A stretch of 64,000 nucleotides of DNA from Paenibacillus polymyxa (GCF_018614975.1 NZ_JAGGNR010000011.1:248001-312000), one strand, 5' to 3'. Positions 23,808-32,447 are shown, counted from the first letter of the stretch. Notes: a model not told the origin generated them from the sequence alone. Translations and numbers: made by a program.

Positions 23808-24790
23808 AGGATAAATCACTGGATTTTGCGTTCCGTTACGGGGCGATTATAGTCATCATAGGTGTTATCGCATTTTTCGGCATTAAATTGCCTTATTTCT
23901 TTACGTACAGTAACTTGACCGATATTTTGGGCTCGATCTCTATCGTTACGTTTGTAGCGATCGGTGTTACGTTATCTCTCATTGTTGATGGATTTGATCT
24001 CTCGGTTGGGGCGACGGTCTCATTAACTACCGTCGTTACTGCTTCGTTAATGATTTGGTATCAACAACCTCTGGCAATTGTAATTATTGTGCCACTAATC
24101 ATTGGCGCTGTTATTGGTTTACTGAACGCTTTGCTCATTGTAAAATTGCGTATTCCGGATTTGCTCGCAACCCTTGCCACGATGTACATCATCGGAGGTA
24201 TTCACAAAACGTATGCACAGGGATATACCATTTACAATCACATGCAGTTCCCTGACGGGAGTAAAGCTGCGGGAGAGATGGACTCAACATTCCTGCTTAT
24301 AGGGCAGGGTAAATGGCTTGGTATGCCGATATCGGTTATCATGCTACTTATTGCAGTAATAGGTGTGCATATCTTTTTGACGTATACGAAATATGGTCGC
24401 CAGATGTACATTACAGGCGGTAATGAGGAAGCTGCACGGTTGTCTGGAATCAAGGTGAAAAAGGTGCGTACACTCGCTTATGTAGCCGCTGGAGTGTTTG
24501 CAGCAATCGGTGGTATCATCTATGCTTCCAAAGTAGGATCTGGACAAATTGATGCGGGATCACCGTTGTTAATGGAATCCGTAGCTGCAGTATTTGTCGG
24601 TTTCTCTGTGTTTGGCGCGGGTAAACCAAATGTCATTGGAACCTTCATTGGTTCGGTTCTGATTGGTGTTCTTGTGAACGGTTTAACGATGATGAACGTA
24701 CAGTATTTCACACATGATATTGTAAAAGGTGGGGTTCTCGTGCTTGCCCTGGCGGTTACATTTTACGTCTTAAACCGCAACCGGACTTGA
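23804..24790 (+). CDS. Ribose-type sugar ABC transporter permease
   Basis: The 328-residue protein has about ten membrane segments of the BPD_transp_2 (RbsC-like) family. Hallmarks are DGFDLSVGATVSL near the N-terminus, the loop GGNEEAARLSGIKVKKV near 205 that contacts the ATPase, and VAAVFVGFSVFGAGKPNVIGT. It forms the membrane channel of the importer. The start overlaps the ATPase stop. The operon has no recognisable kinase or isomerase gene to identify the sugar. Confidence 0.92.
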   Translation: MKDKSLDFAFRYGAIIVIIGVIAFFGIKLPYFFTYSNLTDILGSISIVTFVAIGVTLSLIVDGFDLSVGATVSLTTVVTASLMIWYQQPLAIVIIVPLIIGAVIGLLNALLIVKLRIPDLLATLATMYIIGGIHKTYAQGYTIYNHMQFPDGSKAAGEMDSTFLLIGQGKWLGMPISVIMLLIAVIGVHIFLTYTKYGRQMYITGGNEEAARLSGIKVKKVRTLAYVAAGVFAAIGGIIYASKVGSGQIDAGSPLLMESVAAVFVGFSVFGAGKPNVIGTFIGSVLIGVLVNGLTMMNVQYFTHDIVKGGVLVLALAVTFYVLNRNRT

Positions 24791-24824
24791 AATTGTGGGC
24801 TGTCTGTATTAGTATGAAATTTGT

Positions 24825-24868
24825 TCGGCGTCTGAAATGCCAGTGGTTTCAGACGACATTCTGCCGAA
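24825..24868 (+). repeat. Nested inverted repeat in the hbs upstream region
   Basis: Outer TTCGGC (24825-24830) and GCCGAA (24863-24868) flank a perfect 8-bp inner repeat, GTCTGAAA (24830-24837) and TTTCAGAC (24847-24854). No U-run follows. It may be a 3'-end hairpin of the importer mRNA or part of the hbs control region. A possible promoter TTGCGT-N17-TATAAA follows at 24928-24956. Confidence 0.5.
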
Positions 24869-25007
24869 AATGACTGTTGACCGCAGGCGGAGATTTGTGT
24901 TCAGCGCTCAAGATGTACGTAGATTTTTTGCGTATGAACGTATATTTCGCTATAAAACGGAAACACAGTATAACATTCAGGACATTGATACAGGAGGTGA
25001 AAAACAA

Positions 25008-25280
25008 ATGAACAAATCAGACTTGATTACACACGTATCTGAAGCGACTGAATTGTCCAAGAAAGATGTAACGAAAGCGGTTGATGCCGTATTCGAAGCA
25101 ATCTCTGAGGCTCTTCAAAGCGGAGATAAAGTACAATTGGTTGGTTTTGGGAACTTCGAAGTTCGCGAGCGCTCTGCACGTAAAGGACGCAACCCGCAAA
25201 CAGGTGAAGAAATCGAAATTCCTGCGAGCAAAATTCCTGCATTCAAACCAGGTAAAGCGCTCAAAGACGGAATTAAATAA
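25008..25280 (+). CDS. hbs: DNA-binding protein HU
   Basis: The 90-residue HU protein is a nucleoid-associated dimer that bends DNA. The sequence [19 protein letters not shown], then [25 protein letters not shown] (given here in its two halves), and the terminal [12 protein letters not shown] are typical. The Arg-rich arm and the Pro that intercalates into DNA are present in [22 protein letters not shown] precedes the ATG. Position before mtrB matches Bacillus. Confidence 0.97.
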   Translation: MNKSDLITHVSEATELSKKDVTKAVDAVFEAISEALQSGDKVQLVGFGNFEVRERSARKGRNPQTGEEIEIPASKIPAFKPGKALKDGIK

Positions 25281-25311
25281 GATTTCTACATATTCCATAT
25301 GTCGACAAAAA

Positions 25312-25336
25312 GACCGTGACTTGTTCACGGCCTTTT
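25312..25336 (+). terminator. Intrinsic terminator of hbs
   Basis: CCGTGA (25314-25319) and TCACGG (25325-25330) with flanking A/T pairs, followed by CCTTTTCTTTT. Confidence 0.75.
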
Positions 25337-25449
25337 CTTTTGCCTTTTAACGATGATTCTTGCGGTTCATTCGTAGAAGGCGCAGGTTGACAAATGAAAC
25401 AATCTTAATCATCATTAACGCTATCGAACGAAAGAAGGGGACATGCGTG

Positions 25450-25671
25450 ATGGATCATCCAACCGGCAATGATTATATTGTAATTAAGGCAGAGGAAAAT
25501 GGTGTCCAGGTGATCGGATTAACCCGAGGTCAGGATACACGCTTTCACCACACCGAGAAATTGGACAAGGGTGAAGTGATGTTTGCCCAATTTACTACCC
25601 ATACTTCAGCTATTAAAATTCGGGGCAAAGCCACGCTGATTACCAAGCATGGACAGATTGAATCGGAGTAA
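25450..25671 (+). CDS. mtrB: trp RNA-binding attenuation protein TRAP (MtrB)
   Basis: TRAP forms an 11-subunit ring that binds L-tryptophan and then wraps RNA carrying about 11 (G/U)AG triplets. The 73-residue protein contains the full family core: [31 protein letters not shown], and [20 protein letters not shown]. The RNA-contacting KKR residues (Lys in EKLDKG, Lys and Arg in IKIRG) are conserved. GAAGGGGA precedes ATG 25450; a GTG one codon upstream is possible. In B. subtilis mtrB follows mtrA (folE), which is missing here. A matching target lies before trpE at 35146-35200. Confidence 0.96.
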   Translation: MDHPTGNDYIVIKAEENGVQVIGLTRGQDTRFHHTEKLDKGEVMFAQFTTHTSAIKIRGKATLITKHGQIESE

Positions 25672-25702
25672 TGGACAGATTGAATACATTCAAATGAAGA
25701 TT

Positions 25703-25724
25703 GCAGGCATAGCCTGCTTTTTTT
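25703..25724 (+). terminator. Intrinsic terminator of mtrB
   Basis: GCAGGC (25703-25708), ATA, GCCTGC (25712-25717), TTTTTTT. It is followed at once by the 12-bp palindrome CATTGTACAATG (25725-25736), which includes a -10-like TACAAT. Confidence 0.9.
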
Positions 25725-25792
25725 CATTGTACAATGAGGTATGAGCCTTTACCGGACAGACTACACTAACAGGTAAAGGCAGGGAGGCGTAT

Positions 25793-26344
25793 ATGAAACC
25801 GCGGATGATTGTTACTGCTTCAATGCTGGCTACGGTTGCGGCGGTCTTTCTGCTTGTTGCGATACAAACCTTACATATGCGTACATGGGGCGGGGCCAAC
25901 GTACTGCCTGCCTCTGCATCACATCATCCAGTTCAGCTGACGGATGACAATCTGGTTGATGTGTTAAGCTCCATGCAACTATCAACTCCCATTGCAAGAG
26001 TGGAATGGAAACAGTCCATTTTGACACTGGACCTCAAAGTTAAAGGAACGGGTACAAGTTACACTGAAATCTATGAGAACATGGCAGCTGTGGCGGATCT
26101 GGGCTTTCGGAGCCTGGATAACGTGGATCAGGTGCTGCTACGTGTGATGGCAGAAGATGAATGGATGCATAAACGACATCTGTTACTTGCTGCTGATATT
26201 CGGCGTGGAGAGTGGCCTCTGTATGCGATTGAAACATTACGGAACTGGAAAAGTGCGGCCTTTTCAGATGAATTGAAGGACTGGTTTCATTTGATGGAGA
26301 CCGAACTCTGGAAGAAGCAATTCGAAATGACAAGTAAGGGGTAA
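25793..26344 (+). CDS. Unknown protein with N-terminal membrane anchor
   Basis: The 183-residue protein is not recognised. It begins with a basic residue pair and one hydrophobic helix (about 6-25, VTASMLATVAAVFLLVAIQT). The rest is probably extracytoplasmic, with a charged, helical C-terminal half (DEWMHKRHLLLAADIRRGEWPLY). AGGGAGGCG precedes the ATG. It stands between mtrB and hepS and is likely cotranscribed with neither, since a terminator precedes it and a promoter element follows it. Confidence 0.65.
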   Translation: MKPRMIVTASMLATVAAVFLLVAIQTLHMRTWGGANVLPASASHHPVQLTDDNLVDVLSSMQLSTPIARVEWKQSILTLDLKVKGTGTSYTEIYENMAAVADLGFRSLDNVDQVLLRVMAEDEWMHKRHLLLAADIRRGEWPLYAIETLRNWKSAAFSDELKDWFHLMETELWKKQFEMTSKG

Positions 26345-26381
26345 TAGAATAGCAGGATTCAGTGCGTGCCCGTTCAACATA

Positions 26382-26390
26382 TGCTATAAT
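26382..26390 (+). promoter_or_regulatory. Extended -10 promoter before hepS
   Basis: TGCTATAAT (26382-26390) is an extended -10 with no clear -35. It lies 56 nt before the hepS start and would drive hepS-menG-ubiA-ubiX. Confidence 0.5.
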
Positions 26391-26445
26391 ATATAAGATT
26401 GTAGTGCATAAATGGTTTAACAATGTTAAGGCTCGGAGGCTGAGA

Positions 26446-27309
26446 ATGAATTCATATCGCGTACCCCAACTAGCAAAGAAATATACGGATTACGACATGA
26501 TTCGACAACATACGGAAATCCCATCATTTCCGGATAGCCGGGCACGTCTGTTGCAGGTATTTGTGGGCCGCACAGACGAAAAGGTGCATCAAGAGTTATA
26601 TGCTCTAGCAACTTCGCTCGTTCAGTTGGCCATGGATACGCATGATCGAATCGATACCGTTTCCGGTGAGCGGAGAGAGCAGGAGATGCGTTCACGCCAG
26701 TTGAATGTACTCGCCGGGGATTATTTAAGTAGCCGCTTTTATCAATTGCTTGCCCAAGCGGGCAGAATTGAAATGATTGGCAAACTCAGTGGTGCTGTAT
26801 CCGGAGTGAACGCACGCAAGATGACGCTGTATGAACGGATGAAGAAGCTTCTCGTTTCGGCTGACGAATACTTGCGTGAAACGGTACAGCTGAGGATGCA
26901 GCTGTTTCTTTCATTTACAGGCATGATTCAACATAATGAAGAGTCATTATGGAACAGCCTGTTGACCGAATTCAGCTCCTGCGAAACGATCGTGGAAGAA
27001 CTGAAGCGGATGAATGACGCAAAACAATATCTTCACAGCTATGCATACTGGCATATATACGAGCATGGTAATGACGATGAGCGCAGTGTGCTGCGTCAGT
27101 CTGAACCGGATACACGTGCATGGAACGCTATGGTGCTGAAGCATAGGGTTGGCGAGGTTTTGCTGGACAAGCTTCGCGAGTGTACACACCGCATTCAACT
27201 GTTGTTGCAAGACGAGGAAGGGCGGATGGGCTTGCATGAGATACATGCAATTCTAGAGCCTTACTTGGCATATTTGCAGCCTTCACATGCGGCAGTAAGG
27301 GAAGATTGA
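26446..27309 (+). CDS. hepS: Heptaprenyl diphosphate synthase component I
   Basis: HepS is the small, non-catalytic subunit that pairs with HepT to make the C35 chain of menaquinone-7. The 287-residue protein has the family's helical make-up with GDYLSSRFYQLLAQ near 107-120 and SGAVSGVNARKMTLYERM near 128-145. It lacks the DDxxD motifs, as expected. ATG 26446 is set by CGGAGG. It is followed 15 nt later by menG. Confidence 0.88.
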   Translation: MNSYRVPQLAKKYTDYDMIRQHTEIPSFPDSRARLLQVFVGRTDEKVHQELYALATSLVQLAMDTHDRIDTVSGERREQEMRSRQLNVLAGDYLSSRFYQLLAQAGRIEMIGKLSGAVSGVNARKMTLYERMKKLLVSADEYLRETVQLRMQLFLSFTGMIQHNEESLWNSLLTEFSSCETIVEELKRMNDAKQYLHSYAYWHIYEHGNDDERSVLRQSEPDTRAWNAMVLKHRVGEVLLDKLRECTHRIQLLLQDEEGRMGLHEIHAILEPYLAYLQPSHAAVRED

Positions 27310-27324
27310 GGGGGAGACAGACGA

Positions 27325-28053
27325 ATGGGGAGCGGAGAGACCAAACCGAAAGAAGAATATGTCCATTCGGTTTTTCAGAGTATAGCCGGAAAATATGATG
27401 TTATGAATGATATTCTAAGTTTCCGCAGGCATAAGGCTTGGCGTAAATTCACCATGAAAAAGATGAACATGTCCAAAGGCGATACTGGTCTAGATTTGTG
27501 CTGCGGCACATGTGACTGGACGCTTGCTATGGCAGAGGCAAGTGAAACGGGGCACATGCACGGACTTGATTTCAGTAGCAACATGCTGGAGGTCGGCCAG
27601 ACAAAGATCAATGCGGTGCAACGTCAAAAGCAGATTACCCTGACACAGGGAAATGCCATGTCACTTCCTTTTGAAGACAATTCATTTGATTATGTGACGA
27701 TCGGGTTCGGGCTGCGTAATGTACCTGATCTCAGACAAGTGTTGTCTGAAATGAAACGTGTGGTCAAACCGGGCGGTATGGTTGTGTGCCTGGAATTGTC
27801 CAAGCCAACATGGCAGCCGTTCAAAGGTATTTATTATTTTTATTTTGAGAAGGTTTTACCGAATCTTGCCAAAGTGTTTGCAAAAAGTTTTGAGCAGTAC
27901 AAATGGCTGCCGGACTCACTGGCCATTTTTCCGGGAAGGCAGGAACTGGCAGACATTTTTGCAGAAACTGGATTACAACAAGTGCAGGCCTACCCTCTGA
28001 CCGGAGGTATCGCGGCACTGCATATTGGAACCAAGGAGAATCAGCATGTTTAG
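27325..28053 (+). CDS. menG: Demethylmenaquinone methyltransferase MenG (UbiE family)
   Basis: MenG adds the C-methyl group from S-adenosylmethionine in the last step of menaquinone synthesis. The 242-residue protein shows VFQSIAGKYDVMNDILSFRRHKAWR at the N-terminus (quoted in part), the SAM-binding LDLCCGTCDWT near 54-64, and the family signature YVTIGFGLRNV and LELSKPTW. GGGGGAGA precedes ATG 27325. It overlaps the start of the prenyltransferase gene by 8 nt. Confidence 0.95.
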   Translation: MGSGETKPKEEYVHSVFQSIAGKYDVMNDILSFRRHKAWRKFTMKKMNMSKGDTGLDLCCGTCDWTLAMAEASETGHMHGLDFSSNMLEVGQTKINAVQRQKQITLTQGNAMSLPFEDNSFDYVTIGFGLRNVPDLRQVLSEMKRVVKPGGMVVCLELSKPTWQPFKGIYYFYFEKVLPNLAKVFAKSFEQYKWLPDSLAIFPGRQELADIFAETGLQQVQAYPLTGGIAALHIGTKENQHV

Positions 28054-28912
28054 GAAAATTCGCATCTTTTTAGAAATGATCAAGATTGAACACACGCTTT
28101 TTGCTTTACCTTTTGCATTTATGGGGGCCATCCTGGGCTCCATGGTAGTGAATGATACCTTCCCAAGCTGGATGCAGATCATGTGGGTATTGCTTGCGAT
28201 GGTCGGCGCACGTAGTGCGGCTTTTGGTTTGAACCGAATTATTGACCAAGCGATTGATGGCAAAAACCCGCGTACCGCGATGAGAGCTATCCCGGCAGGA
28301 CTGTTGAAAAATGGGGAAGTTGTTATATTTGTCATTATCTCATTTATATTGTTATTCTGGGCCTCATCCAATCTTAATGTATTATCCATGCAACTGTTGC
28401 CTATTGCTGTGTTTATGTTGGTACTGTATTCGTACACCAAACGATTCACATGGTTATGTCACGTCGTTCTCGGAATGACGATTGGTTTGGCACCACTTGG
28501 TGGCTGGGTAGCTGTAACAGGAACGATGGATTGGACAGCGATTGTGCTGTACGTTACGATTGTTTTCTGGACAGCAGGCTTTGATATTATCTATGCATGT
28601 CAGGATCTGGAATTCGATCAGGGAGAGGGTCTTCACTCCATACCTTCCCGTTTTGGTCTGGTCAAATCATTGCAGATCGCTAAGTTCTTCCATGTGATTA
28701 CTGCAATTGGTTTTCTTGCGTTATTGTTGATGACAGATCTGAGCTGGTGGTATGGCGCAGGTATGTTGGTGACGTATGGAATTCTGTTCTATCAACACTA
28801 TATTGTATCGCCTAATGATATGAGCCGTGTTCAAACGGCGTTTTTTACCATGAACAGTTTGCTTAGTTTAATCGTATTTACGTTCACTCTGATTGATCTG
28901 GCGGTGAAATAA
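28046..28912 (+). CDS. UbiA-family polyprenyltransferase (MqnP/UbiA-like)
   Basis: The 288-residue membrane protein has eight to nine helices and the two Asp-rich motifs of UbiA prenyltransferases: NRIIDQAIDGKNPRT near 65-79 and a second at DLEFDQGEG near 190. It transfers a prenyl chain to an aromatic or related acceptor. Its companions are MenG, UbiX and HepS/HepT, which point to menaquinone. MenA is the usual prenyltransferase in Bacillus, but this sequence is closer to the 4-hydroxybenzoate/MqnP type and sits next to a UbiX gene, so the futalosine route is possible. ATG 28046 overlaps menG. Confidence 0.85.
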   Translation: MFRKIRIFLEMIKIEHTLFALPFAFMGAILGSMVVNDTFPSWMQIMWVLLAMVGARSAAFGLNRIIDQAIDGKNPRTAMRAIPAGLLKNGEVVIFVIISFILLFWASSNLNVLSMQLLPIAVFMLVLYSYTKRFTWLCHVVLGMTIGLAPLGGWVAVTGTMDWTAIVLYVTIVFWTAGFDIIYACQDLEFDQGEGLHSIPSRFGLVKSLQIAKFFHVITAIGFLALLLMTDLSWWYGAGMLVTYGILFYQHYIVSPNDMSRVQTAFFTMNSLLSLIVFTFTLIDLAVK

Positions 28913-29533
28913 ATGGTGCAGCAGCCGGACAATAAACGACTGGTTGTCGGAATTACCGGAGCGAGTGGCAGCATATATGGCATTCGATTAATTGAAACGC
29001 TGCTTGATTTGGAATATAACGTTCATCTGGTCATATCTAATGCAGGGTGGCGTGTACTGAAAGAAGAATTGGACTGGGATGTGACGAATCGGGACGCGGT
29101 GCTGGAAGAAAAATTTGGCAACCGATCCGGTTCTCTGATCTATCATCCTGTGAGTGATATAGGGGCCTCCATCGCAAGTGGTTCTTATCTGGCCGACGGC
29201 ATGATTATCATGCCATGTTCTATGGGAACTCTTTCGTCCATCGCGCAGGGATCGTCGGATAATCTGATGTCCCGCGCAGCCGATGTCATGATGAAAGAGG
29301 GAAGAACATTGATCCTCGTACCACGTGAGACGCCTCTTCATGCAATCCATCTGGAGAACATGCTGAAGCTTTCTCGTCTTGGTGTACGAATGATACCGGC
29401 TATGCCTGCTTTTTATTACAAACCTCAGACTATGGATGAGTTGATTCTGTTTTTGGTGGGGAAAGTGCTGGATAGCTTGCGCATCCCACATCAACTGTTT
29501 ACAAGATGGGGAGAACCGGATGAACGGGGATAA
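28913..29533 (+). CDS. UbiX-family flavin prenyltransferase
   Basis: UbiX makes prenylated FMN from reduced FMN and dimethylallyl phosphate, the cofactor of UbiD-type decarboxylases. The 206-residue protein has the flavin motif GITGASGSIYGIRL near 13-26, the central MPCSMGTLSSIAQGSSDNL, and VPRETPLHAIHLENM near 137-151. The ATG follows the ubiA-like stop without a gap, and GGCGGTGA overlaps the end of that gene. The partner decarboxylase is not in the window. Confidence 0.92.
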   Translation: MVQQPDNKRLVVGITGASGSIYGIRLIETLLDLEYNVHLVISNAGWRVLKEELDWDVTNRDAVLEEKFGNRSGSLIYHPVSDIGASIASGSYLADGMIIMPCSMGTLSSIAQGSSDNLMSRAADVMMKEGRTLILVPRETPLHAIHLENMLKLSRLGVRMIPAMPAFYYKPQTMDELILFLVGKVLDSLRIPHQLFTRWGEPDERG

Positions 29534-29835
29534 CGACTGAGTTCGATACAAGGCTGTTTTTTGCCAAAGTGTTGCTCGGTTTATTTGTCCCCCGAATCCC
29601 GGGGTATTGGTGAGTGCTGATGGTGAGTCTTCATGAACCACAGTCTTGACCCATGCTCCGGCAACTTCTGTATTTTGTTTCAGAACAAGTCGCTGCGTTT
29701 AATTTCCGGGTGTCGGCTATGACATTCGGAGAAGAAAAATACGTTAGATTACCTTATAGAAAAACACAAGCAAGAACGGTAAGCCGGGTTTTTCGTAATG
29801 CCTGCAGGCCCGACTTGCTGGAGGGGAAGGTAAGC
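29534..29835. other. Intergenic stretch without a clear gene
   Basis: A GC hairpin CCCCG (29590-29594) and CGGGG (29600-29604) without U-run is the only clear structure. An open frame starting at ATG 29719 has no ribosome binding site and runs into the short frame at 29836; I do not call it a gene. Confidence 0.4.
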
Positions 29836-29880
29836 ATGAATTTATGGACTGACAATACGCTGATACGGGTGAACGAATGA
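29836..29880 (+). CDS. Possible 14-residue leader peptide coupled to hepT
   Basis: ATG 29836 follows the strong GGAGGGGAAGG at ideal spacing and encodes MNLWTDNTLIRVNE. Its TGA overlaps the hepT ATG (ATGA at 29877-29880). hepT itself has only the weak GGGTGA. The arrangement suggests translational coupling; whether the peptide has its own role is unknown. Confidence 0.45.
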   Translation: MNLWTDNTLIRVNE

Positions 29881-30851
29881 AACTATTGGATATTTTCGGG
29901 TTGTTAAAAAAGGACATGGATTACATTGAGAAAGAGTTGTATCGCAGTGTTCGAGGTGAACAGAAGCTGCTGAGTGAAACGTCACTTCATTTGCTCAAAG
30001 CAGGAGGAAAACGGTTGCGGCCCGTTTTTGTGTTACTTGGTGGGAAATTTGGTACATACGACATTGAACGTCTGAAGCTGGTTGCGGTTCCGCTGGAACT
30101 CATCCATTCGGCATCCCTCGTTCACGATGATGTTATTGATAATGCGGAGACGCGCCGAGGCAAACCCACGGTGAAGTCAAAATGGGATAATCGGATTGCC
30201 ATGTATACTGGAGACTATATCTACGGTAAGGCACTTGAAATGACTGCCGGATTATCCGATCCAGCTATTCATCGTATCCTTGCCAAAGCTATGGTACAGA
30301 TGTCCATTGGTGAGATGGAGCAAATTCGCGACTTTTTCAATACGGGACAAAGTGTTCGTAACTATCTGCTGCGAATTCGCCGCAAAACAGCACTTCTGAT
30401 TGCGGTTAGCTGTCAGTTAGGGGCATTGGCTACACGTGCGCCTGAGCATGTGTCTTCTCTGCTGTATACGTACGGATACAATGTAGGGATGGCTTTCCAG
30501 ATTCAAGATGATGTACTTGATCTGGTAGGTACCGAGAAACAACTTGGCAAGCCACCTGGCAGTGATATGAAGCAAGGGAATATCACTCTTCCAGTACTTT
30601 ATGCCTTAGAAGAATCCGATCTGCGGGAACCTTTGCTTAAGGAGATCTCCCGTGTCCAGCATGAAGAAGGACGGGCAAGTGCATCGGATGCAATTGGAAT
30701 GATTCGCCAAAGTCAAGGAATTGCTAAAGCAGAAGCCCTTGCTGACCGATATATGAAGAAAGCGCTCGATGCTCTCGATCAGCTACCTAACATCAAGACG
30801 ACCAAAAACCTGCGTGATATCGCTCATTTTGTGGTTAAACGTACGCATTAA
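29877..30851 (+). CDS. hepT: Heptaprenyl diphosphate synthase component II
   Basis: HepT is the catalytic trans-prenyltransferase subunit that extends farnesyl diphosphate with isopentenyl diphosphate to C35 for menaquinone. The 324-residue protein shows GGKRLRP near 43-49, the first Asp-rich motif HDDVID near 83-88, GDYIYGKA near 112, and the second motif QIQDDVLDL near 210-218. It needs HepS, encoded 3.4 kb upstream in the same cluster. The start overlaps the stop of a short upstream frame. Confidence 0.95.
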   Translation: MKLLDIFGLLKKDMDYIEKELYRSVRGEQKLLSETSLHLLKAGGKRLRPVFVLLGGKFGTYDIERLKLVAVPLELIHSASLVHDDVIDNAETRRGKPTVKSKWDNRIAMYTGDYIYGKALEMTAGLSDPAIHRILAKAMVQMSIGEMEQIRDFFNTGQSVRNYLLRIRRKTALLIAVSCQLGALATRAPEHVSSLLYTYGYNVGMAFQIQDDVLDLVGTEKQLGKPPGSDMKQGNITLPVLYALEESDLREPLLKEISRVQHEEGRASASDAIGMIRQSQGIAKAEALADRYMKKALDALDQLPNIKTTKNLRDIAHFVVKRTH

Positions 30852-30918
30852 ACTTTGTATGACCTTCGACTCTCGGATTGCTCATGCCCAAAGATGAACA
30901 GAACTGTGAGATTCCTCA

Positions 30919-30948
30919 TTGGGAGGATTTGGACATGTATGTTACAAT
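30919..30948 (+). promoter_or_regulatory. Candidate promoter of ndk
   Basis: TTGGGA (30919-30924), an 18-nt spacer, TACAAT (30943-30948), 58 nt before the ndk start. Confidence 0.4.
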
Positions 30949-31005
30949 CAGAGGGATTGCGTTTACATAGTGATTAACTTTGAACCGTGAGTGAGGAGTG
31001 AGCTG

Positions 31006-31449
31006 ATGGATCGTACATTTTTGATGGTGAAGCCGGATGGTGTGCAGCGTGGATTGATCGGTCGAATTATTAGCCGTCTGGAAGACAAAGGATTTAAGTT
31101 GGTGGCAGGCAAATTGGTGCAGATGTCTGAGGATCAGGCAAAACGCCATTATGCTGAACATGAGGGCAAACCGTTTTTCGATGATTTGGTTCGTTTTATC
31201 ACATCTGGGCCTGTATTTGCCATGGTGTGGGAAGGGGACGATATTGTGGCGCTTGCGCGCATCGTCATCGGAAAAACCAATGTGAAAGAAGCAGCTCCGG
31301 GTACCATTCGCGGAGACTTCGCCAGCCACACACCACATAATCTGATTCATGGGGCAGATTCACCGGAAAGTGCTTCCCGTGAAGCAGCAAATTTCTTTGC
31401 TTCAGATGAACTGGTGGTATACGACAAGAGCATCGCAGCCTGGTTGTAA
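31006..31449 (+). CDS. ndk: Nucleoside-diphosphate kinase
   Basis: Ndk transfers the gamma phosphate of ATP to nucleoside diphosphates through a phospho-His intermediate. The 147-residue protein begins [16 protein letters not shown]. It carries the catalytic His in NLIHGADS near 115-122, where the usual form is HGSDS. All other conserved stretches, such as [15 protein letters not shown], are normal. GAGGAGTGAG precedes the ATG. Position between hepT and cheR matches Bacillus. Confidence 0.97.
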   Translation: MDRTFLMVKPDGVQRGLIGRIISRLEDKGFKLVAGKLVQMSEDQAKRHYAEHEGKPFFDDLVRFITSGPVFAMVWEGDDIVALARIVIGKTNVKEAAPGTIRGDFASHTPHNLIHGADSPESASREAANFFASDELVVYDKSIAAWL

Positions 31450-31474
31450 TTATTAGCCAAAAGGGTGATACACG

Positions 31475-32269
31475 ATGCTGGAGCAAGAACAACTACTAGA
31501 CCCGGATTACACCGGATTCATTCGTAAAATCAAAGAGAGCACAGGCATTGATCTTGCTCAATACAAGGAAGGCCAGATGAAAAGAAGGCTGACCACACTT
31601 CGCAACAAAAACGGGTTTCATACATTTTCTAACTTTTTTGATGCTATGCAGAAGGATAAATCATTGTTCTACGAATTCCTTGATCGTATGACGATTAACG
31701 TATCGGAATTCTGGCGTAATCCCAATCGTTGGGAAGTGCTGCGGGATGAGATCCTGCCTGAGCTGCTGGGGTCCAAGCGTCGTGTCAAAGTCTGGAGTGC
31801 AGCCTGTTCAACAGGTGAAGAGCCTTATACACTCGCCATGATTCTGGACACGATGGGCATTTTGAAGGACAGCTCCATTACGGCAAGTGATCTGGATGAA
31901 GGTGCATTGGCCAAAGCCAAGGAAGGGCGTTATATGGAACGCTCGCTTAAGGATGTACCCAAAGAAACGGCAAGTCGTTACTTTAAACAGGATGGCTTGG
32001 TTTATCGTATTGATGATAAGCTGAAAAATTCGATCAAATTCATGAAACAAAATCTACTGTTAGACCGTTTTGACGATGGGTACGATCTGATTGTGTGCCG
32101 GAATGTCATGATCTACTTTACCGAGGAAGCCAAAAACCTGTTGTATCACAAATTTGCAGCAAGTTTGCGTCCAGGCGGTATTTTGTTTGTGGGTAGTACG
32201 GAGCAGATCTTCTCCCCGGGACAATATGGTCTGGAGACAGCAGAGACATTCTTCTATCGGAAAAAATAA
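31475..32269 (+). CDS. cheR: Chemotaxis protein methyltransferase CheR
   Basis: CheR methylates glutamates on chemoreceptors with S-adenosylmethionine. The 264-residue protein has the N-terminal helical domain (residues ~1-70, including [10 protein letters not shown]) and the Rossmann-type methyltransferase domain with [17 protein letters not shown] near 108-124 and [16 protein letters not shown] near 205-220. AGGGTGA precedes the ATG. No other chemotaxis genes are adjacent, as in Bacillus, where cheR also sits between ndk and aroF. Confidence 0.95.
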   Translation: MLEQEQLLDPDYTGFIRKIKESTGIDLAQYKEGQMKRRLTTLRNKNGFHTFSNFFDAMQKDKSLFYEFLDRMTINVSEFWRNPNRWEVLRDEILPELLGSKRRVKVWSAACSTGEEPYTLAMILDTMGILKDSSITASDLDEGALAKAKEGRYMERSLKDVPKETASRYFKQDGLVYRIDDKLKNSIKFMKQNLLLDRFDDGYDLIVCRNVMIYFTEEAKNLLYHKFAASLRPGGILFVGSTEQIFSPGQYGLETAETFFYRKK

Positions 32270-32286
32270 TGATAATGGTTGTTGAG

Positions 32287-32323
32287 CCGTCTGATGCACA
32301 TGTACATGTGATCAGGCGGTTAT
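32287..32323 (+). terminator. Hairpin after cheR, weak terminator
   Basis: CCG-CTGAT (from 32287) pairs with ATCAG-CGG (to 32319) around a CACATG/CATGTG inner stem. The following TTATTTG is a poor U-run. Confidence 0.5.
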
Positions 32324-32356
32324 TTGTATACCAAGCACAAGAAAGAGCCGACTTTC

Positions 32357-32385
32357 TTGTCAAAGCCGGTCAGCTATACTATAAT
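32357..32385 (+). promoter_or_regulatory. Strong sigma-A promoter of the aroC-aroB-aroH operon
   Basis: TTGTCA (32357-32362), a 17-nt spacer, and perfect TATAAT (32380-32385). The start point near 32392 lies 56 nt before the aroC ATG. Confidence 0.85.
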
Positions 32386-32447
32386 AAGCAAAGAAATTAT
32401 GGGATTTTAGCAATGTGAAGTTTAACAGTTTAAAGGGGGAACGTATT

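Noticed and set aside
24928..24956. TTGCGT-N17-TATAAA as the hbs promoter
   Set aside because: Only half of the -35 matches; other A/T-rich hexamers nearby are about as good, so it is mentioned but not listed as a separate feature.
29719..29880. 53-codon frame upstream of hepT starting at ATG 29719
   Set aside because: No ribosome binding site before its ATG; only the last 14 codons follow a good site, so the short frame was kept instead.
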